21,771 nucleotides of DNA from assembly GCA_964429465.1 (NCBI GenBank), contig CAYSCA010000030.1, positions 1 through 21,771 on the forward strand. The letters are read 5' to 3'. The position numbers and the translations under genes are program-made. Positions 1-7,005 of this stretch are shown here, piece by piece. The DNA is from Ferrovibrio sp964429465. GTDB lineage: Bacteria > Pseudomonadota > Alphaproteobacteria > Ferrovibrionales > Ferrovibrionaceae. The notes beneath the pieces are model-generated. The model saw nothing but the letters and a program-made list of their open reading frames with translations. It was not told the DNA's origin and did no database searches. Each line of letters begins with the position of its first letter. The stretch's first letter is position 1.

Positions 1-514
1 CGCAGGCAAGCCAGCCCGCGTTGCAATGGGTGAGCACGTTCACTGTCCGCTTGCGGCCCGCCTTCTCGTAAGCTTCCTCGATCAGCTTCAGGCCGTGGTC
101 GCCGATGGCCGAACAGGTGGCGACGTCGTCGTCGCAGATCTCGGCGGCGATCCGGTAGGCGATGGCGGCGCGTTCGGCAGGTGGCCGGTTATGCAGGGCG
201 TTGCGCACGCGATCCAATGCCCATTTCAGGTTGATCGCGGTCGGCCGGGTCTCCAGCAGCACCGCATAGGCCTTGTCCAGCATGGCGTCGGACGGATCGG
301 CGCGCATCGCCAGCGCCAGGCCATAGGCGCCAGTGGCACCGATCAGCGGGGCGCCGCGCACGATCATTGCCTTGATCGCGTGCGCCGCCTCTTCCCAGGT
401 CTTCAGGTCGGTGGTGACGAAGGCATGCGGCAGCTTCGTCTGGTCGATGATCCCGACCGACCAGCCGTCGTCGTTGACCCAGATGGTGCGGTAAGGTACG
501 CCCTTGACCTTCAT
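1..514 (-). CDS. mtnA: Methylthioribose-1-phosphate isomerase, N-terminal part (cut by window edge)
   Basis: Cytoplasmic enzyme of the methionine salvage pathway, converting 5-methylthioribose-1-phosphate to methylthioribulose-1-phosphate. Reading the minus strand from the ATG at 514 gives 171 uninterrupted codons to the window edge. Family hallmarks appear in order: RGAPLIGATGAYGL (about residues 53-66), TAINLKWALDR (about 94-104) and LTHCNAGWLA (about 160-169), whose Cys is the catalytic cysteine of MtnA/eIF2B-like isomerases. The family is usually about 350-390 residues, so roughly half is missing. A GGGA Shine-Dalgarno-like stretch lies about 7 bases before the start, and a plausible promoter lies at 552-580. 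It is divergent from the MFS gene. MTA, the precursor of the substrate, is a by-product of spermidine synthesis, which fits the polyamine genes elsewhere in the window. Identity is secure from the three motifs. Confidence 0.95.
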   Translation of the reverse strand, partial: MKVKGVPYRTIWVNDDGWSVGIIDQTKLPHAFVTTDLKTWEEAAHAIKAMIVRGAPLIGATGAYGLALAMRADPSDAMLDKAYAVLLETRPTAINLKWALDRVRNALHNRPPAERAAIAYRIAAEICDDDVATCSAIGDHGLKLIEEAYEKAGRKRTVNVLTHCNAGWLAC

Positions 515-551
515 GTCCGATCCCGTGTCCTGCAGCCTGAAAAACGCGCGG

Positions 552-580
552 AAAGTAGCGGAGCCAGCCCGCTCCGGCAA
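552..580 (-). promoter_or_regulatory. Candidate sigma-70-type promoter of mtnA
   Basis: On the minus strand TTGCCG (575-580) and TACTTT (552-557) are separated by 17 bases and lie about 38 bases upstream of the mtnA ATG. A 6-bp inverted repeat CCGGCA/TGCCGG (574-586) overlaps the -35 element. The match is moderate and based on reading only. The rest of the 124-base divergent gap (515-638) shows nothing else clear. Confidence 0.35.
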
Positions 581-638
581 TGCCGGAACCGGCCAAAATC
601 CCGCTTGTCACGGCCATTTGCCACCGGCGGGATAGGCC

Positions 639-1796
639 ATGCTGGCGGCCATATTCCTGACCGTGGTGGTCGACCTGATCGGGTTCGGCCTGATCCTGCC
701 CCTGCTGCCGTTCTACGCCATCCATTTCGGCGCCTCACCCTTCGTGGTCGCCCTGCTGGCGGCGGTGTTTTCCATCGCCCAGTTCCTGGCCGCGCCCGTG
801 GTCGGCGGATTGTCCGACCGCTGGGGCCGCAAGCCGGTCTTCCTCGCCTGCACGACGCTGACCGCCATCGGCTACATCTGGCTGGCCTTTGCCGACAGCC
901 TGATCATGATCTTCCTTGCCCGCATCGTCGCCGGGATCGGCAGCGGCAAGATCAGCATTGCCCAGGCGATCATCGCCGATGCGACGGCGCCGGAGCAGCG
1001 GGCGAAAGGCATGGGCCTGATCGGCGCCGCCTTCGGCATCGGCATGATCCTCGGGCCGCTGCTGGGCGGCCTGCTGGTCGGCGCCGATCCGCACAGTCCC
1101 AATTACCGCGATCCGGCCTTCGCCGCGGCCGCCGCCTCGGGGCTGGCGCTGCTGCTGGCGGCACTGACCATCCGCGAGACGCTGACGCCCGGCATCTCCG
1201 CCGTCCCGCCCTCGCGCAATCCGCTGAAGACACTGCCGCTCCTCAACCGCACGGCGCTGGCCTTCATCCTGATCAACTTCGCGATCAACTTCGTCTTCGC
1301 CCAGATCGAGACCCTGTTCCCGCTGTTCACCGCGGCGCGGCTGGGCTGGCACGCCTATGAGGTCGGGATCGCCTTTACCTTCATCGGCATGATCGTGCTG
1401 ACCATGCAGGGCGGCCTGATCGGCCCGCTGAGCCGGCGCTTCGGCGAAGCGCGGCTGCTGACCATCGGGCTGGTCGTGCTCGCCATCGGCACGGCGATGG
1501 CATACTGGATCTTCAGCCTGCCGCCGATGGCGGTTTCGATCCTGTTCACCGCCGGCGGCTTCGCGCTGGTCAATCCCAGCATCAACAGCCTGATCTCGCG
1601 CAGCGCCGATGACGGCCAGCAGGGGCTGACGATGGGCGCCAATCAGGCGATGGCGGCTTTGGGGCGCGTGCTCGGGCCGATCTGGGGCGGCCTGCTGTTC
1701 GACGAGATCGGCATCACCGTACCGTATCTGGTCGGCGGCCTCCTGCTGCTGCTCACGCTGGGTTTCGGCTGGCGGCAGATTGCGGGCATGCGGTGA
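639..1796 (+). CDS. MFS efflux transporter, TetA/DHA1-like
   Basis: A 385-residue inner-membrane protein that probably exports small molecules or drugs by proton antiport. It is built almost wholly of hydrophobic helices consistent with 12 TM segments. The first (residues 1-24) carries DLIGFGLILPLLPFY, typical of the TetA-like branch. Motif A between TM2 and TM3 reads GGLSDRWGRKPVF (57-69) with the conserved Asp, Gly and Arg. A second conserved stretch RIVAGIGSGKISIAQAIIAD leads to motif C-like GAAFGIGMILGPLLGG. An in-frame TAG immediately precedes the ATG at 639, so translation cannot start further upstream. The stop overlaps the GTG start of the next gene by four bases (GTGA), so the two are probably translationally coupled. 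The substrate cannot be told from the sequence. Confidence 0.9.
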   Translation: MLAAIFLTVVVDLIGFGLILPLLPFYAIHFGASPFVVALLAAVFSIAQFLAAPVVGGLSDRWGRKPVFLACTTLTAIGYIWLAFADSLIMIFLARIVAGIGSGKISIAQAIIADATAPEQRAKGMGLIGAAFGIGMILGPLLGGLLVGADPHSPNYRDPAFAAAAASGLALLLAALTIRETLTPGISAVPPSRNPLKTLPLLNRTALAFILINFAINFVFAQIETLFPLFTAARLGWHAYEVGIAFTFIGMIVLTMQGGLIGPLSRRFGEARLLTIGLVVLAIGTAMAYWIFSLPPMAVSILFTAGGFALVNPSINSLISRSADDGQQGLTMGANQAMAALGRVLGPIWGGLLFDEIGITVPYLVGGLLLLLTLGFGWRQIAGMR

Positions 1797-2767
1797 CCGG
1801 CAGCTATCGCGCCATCCTCTGCGAGACCCTCGGGCCGCCCGAGCAGCTGACACTCGCCGCCCTGCCCCGCCCTGCGCTGCGGCCGCATGAGCTGCGCGTG
1901 AGGCTGCGCGCCGCCGGGGTGAATTACCCCGACCTGCTGCAGGTGGCCGGGCAGTACCAGCACAAACCGGTGCTGCCCTTCGTGCCGGGCTTCGAGGCAG
2001 CAGGCGAGATCGTCGAGACCGGCGCCGCGGTCAACGGCTGGATGCGTGGCGATGCCGTGCTGCTGCGCGCCCGCGGCGGCGGCTATGCCGAAGAGATCGT
2101 CGCCACGCCCGACATGCTGCTGCCCAAGCCGGCGGAATGGTCGTGGGAAGAGGCTGCCGCTTTCCCGGTCGCGGCGGCGACTGCCTGGGTGGCGCTGGTG
2201 CCGCGGGGACGGCTGGCCGCCGGCGAAACCCTGCTGGTGCTGGGCGCCGGCGGCGGCACCGGGCTGGCGGCGGTCAGCCTCGGCGCCCGGCTCGGCGCCC
2301 AGGTCGTCGCGGTCGCCTCCTCCGCCGCCAAGCGTGCGGCTGCCCGTGCCGCCGGCGCCGCGCTTTGCATCGATCCGGCCGATGCCGGCTGGCCGGAAAA
2401 TATCCGGGCCGATGTGGTGTTCGACCCGGTCGGTGGCGCGCTGTTCGATACCGCCTGGAAGGCGCTGGCGCCGGGCGGGCGCTGGCTGGTGGTCGGCTTT
2501 GCCGGCGGCGCGGCGCCGAAGCCGCGCGCCAACCGCCTGCTGCTGCGCGAAGCGGAACTGATCGGCGTGCGCGCCGGCGAACAGGGCCGGCGCGATCCCG
2601 CGGCAGCGCGCCGGCTGGATGCGGCCCTGAAGGACTGGCTAGTCGGCGGCGGCGGAGCTGCGCGGCCGCAGATCGGCGGCATCTACCGGCTGGAAGACGC
2701 CGCCAAGGCCCTGCGCTGCCTGGCCGACCGCCAGGCGGTCGGCAAACTGGTGCTGCAGACCGGCTAG
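1793..2767 (+). CDS. Zinc-independent MDR oxidoreductase, NADPH:quinone reductase-like
   Basis: A 324-residue cytoplasmic medium-chain dehydrogenase/reductase. It has an N-terminal GroES-like half with PFVPGFEAAGEIVETG (62-77) and RARGGGYAEEIV (92-103), then a Rossmann half with the nucleotide-binding stretch LVLGAGGGTGLAA (148-160). The Cys/His zinc ligands of alcohol dehydrogenases are absent, as in the quinone oxidoreductase subgroup, which reduces quinones or alkenal-type electrophiles with NADPH. The start is the GTG inside the stop of the MFS gene, so both are probably made from one mRNA and may serve detoxification together. Its last 129 bases are overlapped on the opposite strand by the end of the sensor kinase gene. 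The subgroup is clear; the physiological substrate is not. Confidence 0.88.
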   Translation: MTGSYRAILCETLGPPEQLTLAALPRPALRPHELRVRLRAAGVNYPDLLQVAGQYQHKPVLPFVPGFEAAGEIVETGAAVNGWMRGDAVLLRARGGGYAEEIVATPDMLLPKPAEWSWEEAAAFPVAAATAWVALVPRGRLAAGETLLVLGAGGGTGLAAVSLGARLGAQVVAVASSAAKRAAARAAGAALCIDPADAGWPENIRADVVFDPVGGALFDTAWKALAPGGRWLVVGFAGGAAPKPRANRLLLREAELIGVRAGEQGRRDPAAARRLDAALKDWLVGGGGAARPQIGGIYRLEDAAKALRCLADRQAVGKLVLQTG

Positions 2768-4357
2768 CGGGCCGGGCCGGCAGCGTTCCGGCGGAAAGCT
2801 CACCGTCACCGTGGTGCCGACATCCACTTGGCTGTCGATATGCAGCCGCGCGCCATGCAGGTCGAGCAGGCTGCGCGACAGCGGCAGGCCCAGCCCGGTA
2901 CCCTCGTGGCTGCGCGACAGCGCGTTGGCGACCTGGCTGAAGGGCTGCTGCACCCGTTCGATATCCTCGTCGGCGATGCCGATGCCGGTATCGCTGACCA
3001 CCACTTCCAGCCGTCCGTCCGGCGTGAACTCGGCGCGGATATCGACGCTGCCGCCCTCGGGCGTGAACTTCACCGCATTGCTGAACAGGTTGATCCAGAT
3101 CTGGCGCAGCCGCCGGGCATCGCCCCACAGCGACGGCGCCGGCGTGACGATCTCCTTGCGGATGCTGATATGGTTCGTCGTCGCGCGCTCGCGCACCAGC
3201 AGCAGGGCCGCGTCGAGGCTTTCGTTCAGGTCGATCCATTCCTCGTCGAGGCTGACCTTGCCGGATTCGACCTTCGCCATGTCGAGGATATCATTGATCA
3301 GCGCCAGCAGATGCTCGCCGCTCTGCACGATGTCGCGGGTGTATTCGCGATATTTGTCGTTGCCGAGCGGCCCCATCATCTCGTCCTGCAGCACTTGGCT
3401 GAAGCCGAGGATGGCGTTGAGCGGCGTACGCAGCTCGTGACTCATATTGGCCAGGAAGTCCGATTTCGCCCGGTTGGCATCTTCGGCCTGCTCCTTGGCC
3501 AGCATCAGCTGCTGCTCGGCGCGGCGCTGGACGCTGATGTCGCGGAACATGCCCTCGATCATCACCAGGTTGCCGCGGTCGTCCGCCACGCGGCGCAGCG
3601 TCTTCGACACCCAGATCGTGCTGCCGTCGCGGCGCCGCATTTCGGAGCGGAAGTCGCGCACCAGGCCATGGCGCTCGAGATGCTTGATCAGCTCGTTGCG
3701 GCGCTCGGGATGCACATAAAGCTGCTCGCCGGCATTGGTGACGGTGGCCAGCATCTCTTCCGGCGAATGGAAGCCGAAGATCGAGGCCCCGGCGCGGTTC
3801 ACCGCCAGCACGCGGCCCTCCGGCGTCACCTGGATGATGCCTTCATGCACATTGTCGAAGATCTGGCGGTATTTCGCCTCCGCCTGGCGCAGCCGGATCT
3901 GCGCGCGCTTGCGCAGGGTGATGTCGGTGAACATCGACACGTAACCGCCAGTCGGCAGCCGCCGCCAGTCGAAATTCAGCCAGGTGCCATCGGTCAGGCG
4001 GACTTCCTGCTTGCGGTCGGCCTTGGTCGAAGCATCGATATAGGCGTCGATCCAGGCCGTCGCCTCCTCGGCGCGGATGGTCAGCAAACCCTGGTCGATC
4101 AGCAGCCGCAGGAAATCCTTGGCCGAGAGGCCGGGCTTCAGATCGATGGCCGTGAGGCCGAACAGTTCCGGCAGGCGGCGATTGTAGTGCACCAGGTTCG
4201 GCACGCTGTCCCAGACCGCCAGACCTTCGCCGATGGTGTCCAGCGCGCCGGCCAGCAGATCCTGACCCGAAGCTTCGGGGGCAATTGCCTCGGGCAGGCC
4301 ATCCCGGTGACGGCCCAGTGCGGCCATGAAGCGGTCTTCCCCCGTCATCGTCGTCAC
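2639..4357 (-). CDS. PAS-PAS sensor histidine kinase
   Basis: A 572-residue kinase with no TM segment or signal peptide, so probably a soluble cytoplasmic sensor. PAS domain 1 spans about 33-150 (PAS_7-like, IGEGLAVWD), and PAS domain 2 about 158-280 (IFDNVHEGIIQVTPEG, ending FRDIS). HisKA has phospho-acceptor His307 in FLANMSHELRTPLN. HATPase_c has the N box around Asn427, G1 DTGIG (456-460) and G2 GTGLG (486-490), closing at FPPER (521-525). There is no receiver domain, so a separate response regulator is needed; the nearest is the single-domain one at 16694, but linkage is unproven. Start choice is open: GTG at 4357 or ATG at 4348, neither with a good Shine-Dalgarno. The final 47 residues lie beyond the kinase fold, and residues 531-572 are antisense to the MDR gene. 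Confidence 0.93.
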   Translation of the reverse strand: MTTMTGEDRFMAALGRHRDGLPEAIAPEASGQDLLAGALDTIGEGLAVWDSVPNLVHYNRRLPELFGLTAIDLKPGLSAKDFLRLLIDQGLLTIRAEEATAWIDAYIDASTKADRKQEVRLTDGTWLNFDWRRLPTGGYVSMFTDITLRKRAQIRLRQAEAKYRQIFDNVHEGIIQVTPEGRVLAVNRAGASIFGFHSPEEMLATVTNAGEQLYVHPERRNELIKHLERHGLVRDFRSEMRRRDGSTIWVSKTLRRVADDRGNLVMIEGMFRDISVQRRAEQQLMLAKEQAEDANRAKSDFLANMSHELRTPLNAILGFSQVLQDEMMGPLGNDKYREYTRDIVQSGEHLLALINDILDMAKVESGKVSLDEEWIDLNESLDAALLLVRERATTNHISIRKEIVTPAPSLWGDARRLRQIWINLFSNAVKFTPEGGSVDIRAEFTPDGRLEVVVSDTGIGIADEDIERVQQPFSQVANALSRSHEGTGLGLPLSRSLLDLHGARLHIDSQVDVGTTVTVSFPPERCRPGPLAGLQHQFADRLAVGQAAQGLGGVFQPVDAADLRPRSSAAAD

Positions 4358-4663
4358 GAGGCGGGGCCGTGCTGGATTGGGGACGGCTTGTTCAAGCTTT
4401 CTCCCTGGATCGCAATGCCTGACGCATACGCCGGAGCGCTATACTGATGGGACGCATACGGATAAACGTGAGGGGCTTCCCTGGGACCCGCCCGAGTCTT
4501 CTCGTTTTACGCGCGTTATTCGGGCGCGAAATTTGTCACACAGGCGGCCGCCGGCTGCAACAGAAAAGCAGCCGATTATACTTTTGAGGAAAGCGCTTGG
4601 ACAAACGCAGGTTGGGTCGCCGCCGCGGCCCACCCTCACGCAGGTAGCATATCGGGGGTAGTA
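4358..4663. other. Non-coding gap upstream of the sensor kinase
   Basis: A stretch of about 300 bases without a convincing gene, more AT-rich than its surroundings. It holds the candidate kinase promoter (4575-4604) and a 7-bp hairpin, CGGCTGC/GCAGCCG at 4552-4574, directly downstream of the -10 on the minus strand. The short reading frames on both strands here lack a Shine-Dalgarno and recognisable composition. If the promoter is right, the kinase mRNA has a leader of about 210 bases. Confidence 0.5.
4575..4604 (-). promoter_or_regulatory. Candidate promoter of the sensor kinase gene
   Basis: On the minus strand TTGTCC (4599-4604), an 18-base spacer and a perfect TATAAT (4575-4580). It lies about 220 bases upstream of the kinase start and downstream of the ornithine decarboxylase terminator, where an independent promoter is expected. 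A hairpin-forming sequence (4552-4574) would sit at the very 5' end of the transcript. Confidence 0.5.
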
Positions 4664-4695
4664 AAAAGGCCGGCAGCTTGCGCCGCCGGCCTTTT
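4664..4695 (-). terminator. Rho-independent terminator of the ornithine decarboxylase gene
   Basis: A perfect 11-bp stem AAAAGGCCGGC (4664-4674) with GCCGGCCTTTT (4685-4695) and a 10-base loop, 28 bases past the decarboxylase stop. Read on the minus strand, the GC-rich stem runs straight into a T-run. The A/T-flanked symmetry means it could act in both directions. Confidence 0.9.
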
Positions 4696-4723
4696 ATGAC
4701 CCGCTCGGTGTTCGCCGGCCTAT

Positions 4724-5932
4724 CTAGATGCAGTAGCTCTTCAGCGGCGGGAAGCCGTTGAAGCCTACCGACGAATAGGTCGTCGTGTACGCACCGGCGG
4801 ACAGGATCTGGATCTTGTCGCCCACGTTTAATGCCAGCGGCATCTGGTAATCCGCCTTCTCGTACAGCGTATCGACGCTGTCGCAGGTCGGGCCCGCGAT
4901 GGAGACCGGCCCGGTCGGCCCGCCGTCATGCGGCGTGACGATGCGGTACTTGATCGCCTCGTCCATGGTCTCGGCCAGGCCGGAGAACTTGCCGATATCG
5001 AGATAGACCCAGCGACGGTCGTCGTCGTAGTCCTTCTTCGAGATCAGCACCACCTCGGCCTGGATCACCCCGGCATCGCCGACCAGACCGCGGCCCGGCT
5101 CGATGATCATTTCCGGCAGATGATTGCCGAAATGCTTCGTCATCGCCTGGCTGATCGCCGCGGCATAGGCTTCCAGCGCCGGCACGTCCGAGCGATAGCG
5201 CGCCGGAAAACCGCCGCCGAGATTGACCATGCGCAGGTCGACATCGGCGTCCTGCAGGATGGTGAACATCTGCGCCACCTGGGCGACCGCCTTGTCCCAC
5301 TGGTTCAGGTCGGTCTGCTGCGAGCCGACATGGAACGAGATGCCGTACGGGTCGAGGCCGAATTCGCGCGCCTTGACCAGCAGGTCGGCCGCCATGCGGG
5401 GCGAGCAGCCGAACTTCTTCGACAGCGGCCATTCGGCGCCTTCGCATTCCATCAGGACGCGGCAGAAGACCCGCGCGCCCGGCGCAGCCGCGGCCAGCTT
5501 CTCCAGCTCGCACAGCGAGTCGAAGGCATAAAGCCGCACGCCCCGCTCATAGGCCCAGGCGATGTCGGCCTTCTTCTTGATGGTCGAGCCATACGAGATG
5601 CGGTCCGGGGTCACGCCCTGGCCGAGGCAAAGCTCGATCTCGCCCGGCGAGGCGACATCGAAGCTGGAGCCCAGCTTCTCCAGCCGCTGCACGATCTCGA
5701 CTGCCGGATTGGCCTTGGTGGCATAGAACACGCTGGCCAGCGGCAGCAGGCGCCGCAGCTCGCGGTAGTTATGCTCCACCACGTCGACGTCGACGACCAG
5801 GAACGGCTCGCGGTCCTTGGCCTCGGCGAGGAACTTCTGCATTTTGGGCGTGATCTGCCCCATTTCGACACGCTTTTGCGAGTTACGTCGCAGACGGGTC
5901 TCCGTGCGGCCACCATGGGCTGCTGCAAGCAT
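4724..5932 (-). CDS. Ornithine decarboxylase (group IV, alanine-racemase fold), possibly dual lysine/ornithine
   Basis: A cytoplasmic PLP enzyme that decarboxylates ornithine to putrescine, the first step of polyamine synthesis. With the chosen start it has 402 residues. Visible motifs are PLP lysine Lys73 in FYATKAN, His201 in FHVGSQ, the phosphate-binding glycine loop GGGFP (239-243), EPGR (278-281) and the C-terminal active-site GPTCDSVD with Cys350 and Asp351 contributed across the dimer. The ATG at 5932 is preferred because GGGAGG lies five bases upstream; a GTG at 5968 lies inside a leader hairpin and has no such site. The ATG at 5863 would suit the conserved fold but has a poor ribosome site. 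The gene stands alone with its own promoter, structured leader and terminator. Some group IV enzymes also accept lysine; the sequence read by eye cannot settle that. Confidence 0.95.
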   Translation of the reverse strand: MLAAAHGGRTETRLRRNSQKRVEMGQITPKMQKFLAEAKDREPFLVVDVDVVEHNYRELRRLLPLASVFYATKANPAVEIVQRLEKLGSSFDVASPGEIELCLGQGVTPDRISYGSTIKKKADIAWAYERGVRLYAFDSLCELEKLAAAAPGARVFCRVLMECEGAEWPLSKKFGCSPRMAADLLVKAREFGLDPYGISFHVGSQQTDLNQWDKAVAQVAQMFTILQDADVDLRMVNLGGGFPARYRSDVPALEAYAAAISQAMTKHFGNHLPEMIIEPGRGLVGDAGVIQAEVVLISKKDYDDDRRWVYLDIGKFSGLAETMDEAIKYRIVTPHDGGPTGPVSIAGPTCDSVDTLYEKADYQMPLALNVGDKIQILSAGAYTTTYSSVGFNGFPPLKSYCI

Positions 5933-6014
5933 CGAAACCTCCCTCTCGGACCGGCTCTGAACCGGCACGGCTGTTCAAGCCGTACCACCAAAAGAGACGC
6001 GTTCGTCGTTGCAT
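5883..6014 (-). other. Possible upstream leader ORF overlapping the decarboxylase start (43 codons)
   Basis: An ATG at 6014 opens a 43-codon frame on the minus strand beginning MQRRTRLFWWYGLNSRAG and ending at 5883, about 50 bases inside the decarboxylase gene in another frame. Its first 16 residues are rich in Arg, Trp, Phe and Tyr, an unusual composition. It covers the leader hairpins and the Shine-Dalgarno of the main gene. The AGG before its ATG is only two bases away, so initiation would be weak. Ornithine decarboxylase genes of enterobacteria are controlled by an Arg-containing leader peptide (SpeFL), which makes this worth recording. It may equally be chance. Confidence 0.25.
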
Positions 6015-6054
6015 AACCTGCCAGGGGCCATCGGCACGTGCGGGTGCGTCAATG
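5938..6054 (-). promoter_or_regulatory. Structured leader of ornithine decarboxylase, candidate alphaproteobacterial speF element
   Basis: About 120 bases separate the likely transcription start from the decarboxylase ATG. Two hairpins are visible: a 6-bp ACGGCT/AGCCGT stem at 5967-5983 and a CCGG/CCGG stem at 5951-5965. The Shine-Dalgarno GAGGGAG (5939-5945) can pair along its length, with G-U pairs, with CUCUUUU (5990-5996) upstream. That would allow on/off control of translation. A conserved RNA called speF is established upstream of ornithine decarboxylase genes in alphaproteobacteria, and position and gene fit. Assignment to that family is from context, not from a covariance search. Confidence 0.5.
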
Positions 6055-6060
6055 AGGCCG

Positions 6061-6088
6061 TATTTACAGCATCTTCCCCCCAATGCAA
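6061..6088 (-). promoter_or_regulatory. Candidate promoter of the ornithine decarboxylase gene
   Basis: On the minus strand TTGCAT (6083-6088), a 16-base spacer and TAAATA (6061-6066). It lies between the FecR-gene terminator and the decarboxylase leader and would start transcription near 6054. Moderate consensus match by eye. Confidence 0.4.
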
Positions 6089-6175
6089 GGGGAAATGCCC
6101 CCGGTGACCATTTTTTTCGCCGCCGTCGTCTTTTTGCCGCGACGGCCCGACTCGGGCGTCATGGCCGGACAAGAA

Positions 6176-6200
6176 AAAAGCCGCATTCCATGCGGCTTTT
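6176..6200 (-). terminator. Rho-independent terminator of the FecR-domain gene
   Basis: A perfect 11-bp stem AAAAGCCGCAT (6176-6186) and ATGCGGCTTTT (6190-6200) with a 3-base loop, followed on the minus strand by further T residues (6174-6175). It is about 95 bases past the FecR-gene stop and insulates the decarboxylase promoter. The stem is A/T-flanked on both sides and might act in both directions. Confidence 0.9.
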
Positions 6201-6295
6201 CGTGCATTCCAGGCCGAATGCGGCAGCAATGAGGCCGGATGCGCGCAGCCGCCGCCGCCGGCCTGGATTTCCGCCGCCTGCGGCGACTCGGCGGC

Positions 6296-6928
6296 TCAGC
6301 GAAGCTGCGCCAGCTGGGCGGTGAGGCCGGTGAAATCCTGCAGGCGCTGCGGCGAGAGCGTCGTCGGCCGGCTCGGGTTGCCCAGGCCGACGATGCGGGT
6401 CGCCTCGCCGATCTTTTCCAGGCGCACCGCCTGCCCGCCGAAGCCGGTCACCTCGGCGCGGCCGACGCTCAGCAGCGCGATCTCGGTGGCATCGGGACCG
6501 ATGCGGCCGGCGACAGTGGCGGCGCGCACCGCCACGCTGCCCGACGGCAGGATGACGTAGACCGTGCCGGGATTGGCGGAATCGAGGTGGAAACTGCCGC
6601 GCTGCAGCCGCAACACCACCCGGTCGGCGGCGAATTCGTCGACGCTGATGGTGCTGTTGGGGCCGATGATGACGCGGGTGTTGTCGTCGAGGGTGAACTT
6701 CACGCCCGAGCCGGGACCGCTGGCGATCCGGTGGCCGAGCGTCACCGGGCGGCCGCTGCGGGTCTCGGCGCCGACCACCTTCGGCGCCACGGTGGCGGCA
6801 ACCGGCGTCACATCGCCCGCCAGATCGAGCCGGTCGGAGGCCGCCCGGCTATCGGCGACAAAGCCGGCAATAGCGGCGGCGGCGAGAGTGAGCGAGACGC
6901 GCAGAACGCGACGGAAGGCGAAGGCCAT
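6296..6928 (-). CDS. Secreted FecR-domain protein
   Basis: A 210-residue protein. Residues 1 to about 30 form a signal peptide: RR near the start, a hydrophobic core LTLAAAAIAGFVA, and a likely cleavage after SRA. The rest matches the FecR beta-rich domain: GHRIASGPGSGVKFTLDD and TRVIIGPNSTISVDEF at about 64-100, then RLQRGSFHLD and VYVILPSGSVAVRAATVAG. FecR domains occur in TonB-linked anti-sigma regulators and in free-standing exported proteins. This one has no cytoplasmic anti-sigma region, no TM anchor beyond the signal peptide, and no ECF sigma factor or TonB receptor nearby, so it is a free-standing periplasmic version of unknown role. A GGAG motif lies 8 bases before the ATG. It has its own terminator and starts 77 bases after the upp stop, so it may be read through from that operon. 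Confidence 0.85.
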   Translation of the reverse strand: MAFAFRRVLRVSLTLAAAAIAGFVADSRAASDRLDLAGDVTPVAATVAPKVVGAETRSGRPVTLGHRIASGPGSGVKFTLDDNTRVIIGPNSTISVDEFAADRVVLRLQRGSFHLDSANPGTVYVILPSGSVAVRAATVAGRIGPDATEIALLSVGRAEVTGFGGQAVRLEKIGEATRIVGLGNPSRPTTLSPQRLQDFTGLTAQLAQLR

Positions 6929-7005
6929 GACACGGCTCCACGGAGGCTGATCGGAATTGCAGCCAATGTAAGCCGGATCGCGTCGCCGCGCTGTGACGGC
7001 GAATA

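Noticed and set aside
2828..4447. 539-codon plus-strand open frame opposite the sensor kinase
   Set aside because: It is rich in His, Gln, Ala, Arg and Asp as expected for the reverse of a high-GC gene, has no domain, and the minus strand encodes a complete kinase.
4439..4639. Short minus-strand frame in the gap before the kinase
   Set aside because: No Shine-Dalgarno, spans the kinase promoter and hairpin, and shows no recognisable features.
4928..6016. Long plus-strand frame opposite ornithine decarboxylase
   Set aside because: Shadow of the minus-strand enzyme, which has all catalytic motifs; no ribosome site or domain.
6983..7002. 6-bp hairpin after the upp stop, considered as a terminator
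   Set aside because: No T-run follows on the minus strand and the stem is short; read-through into the FecR gene cannot be excluded.
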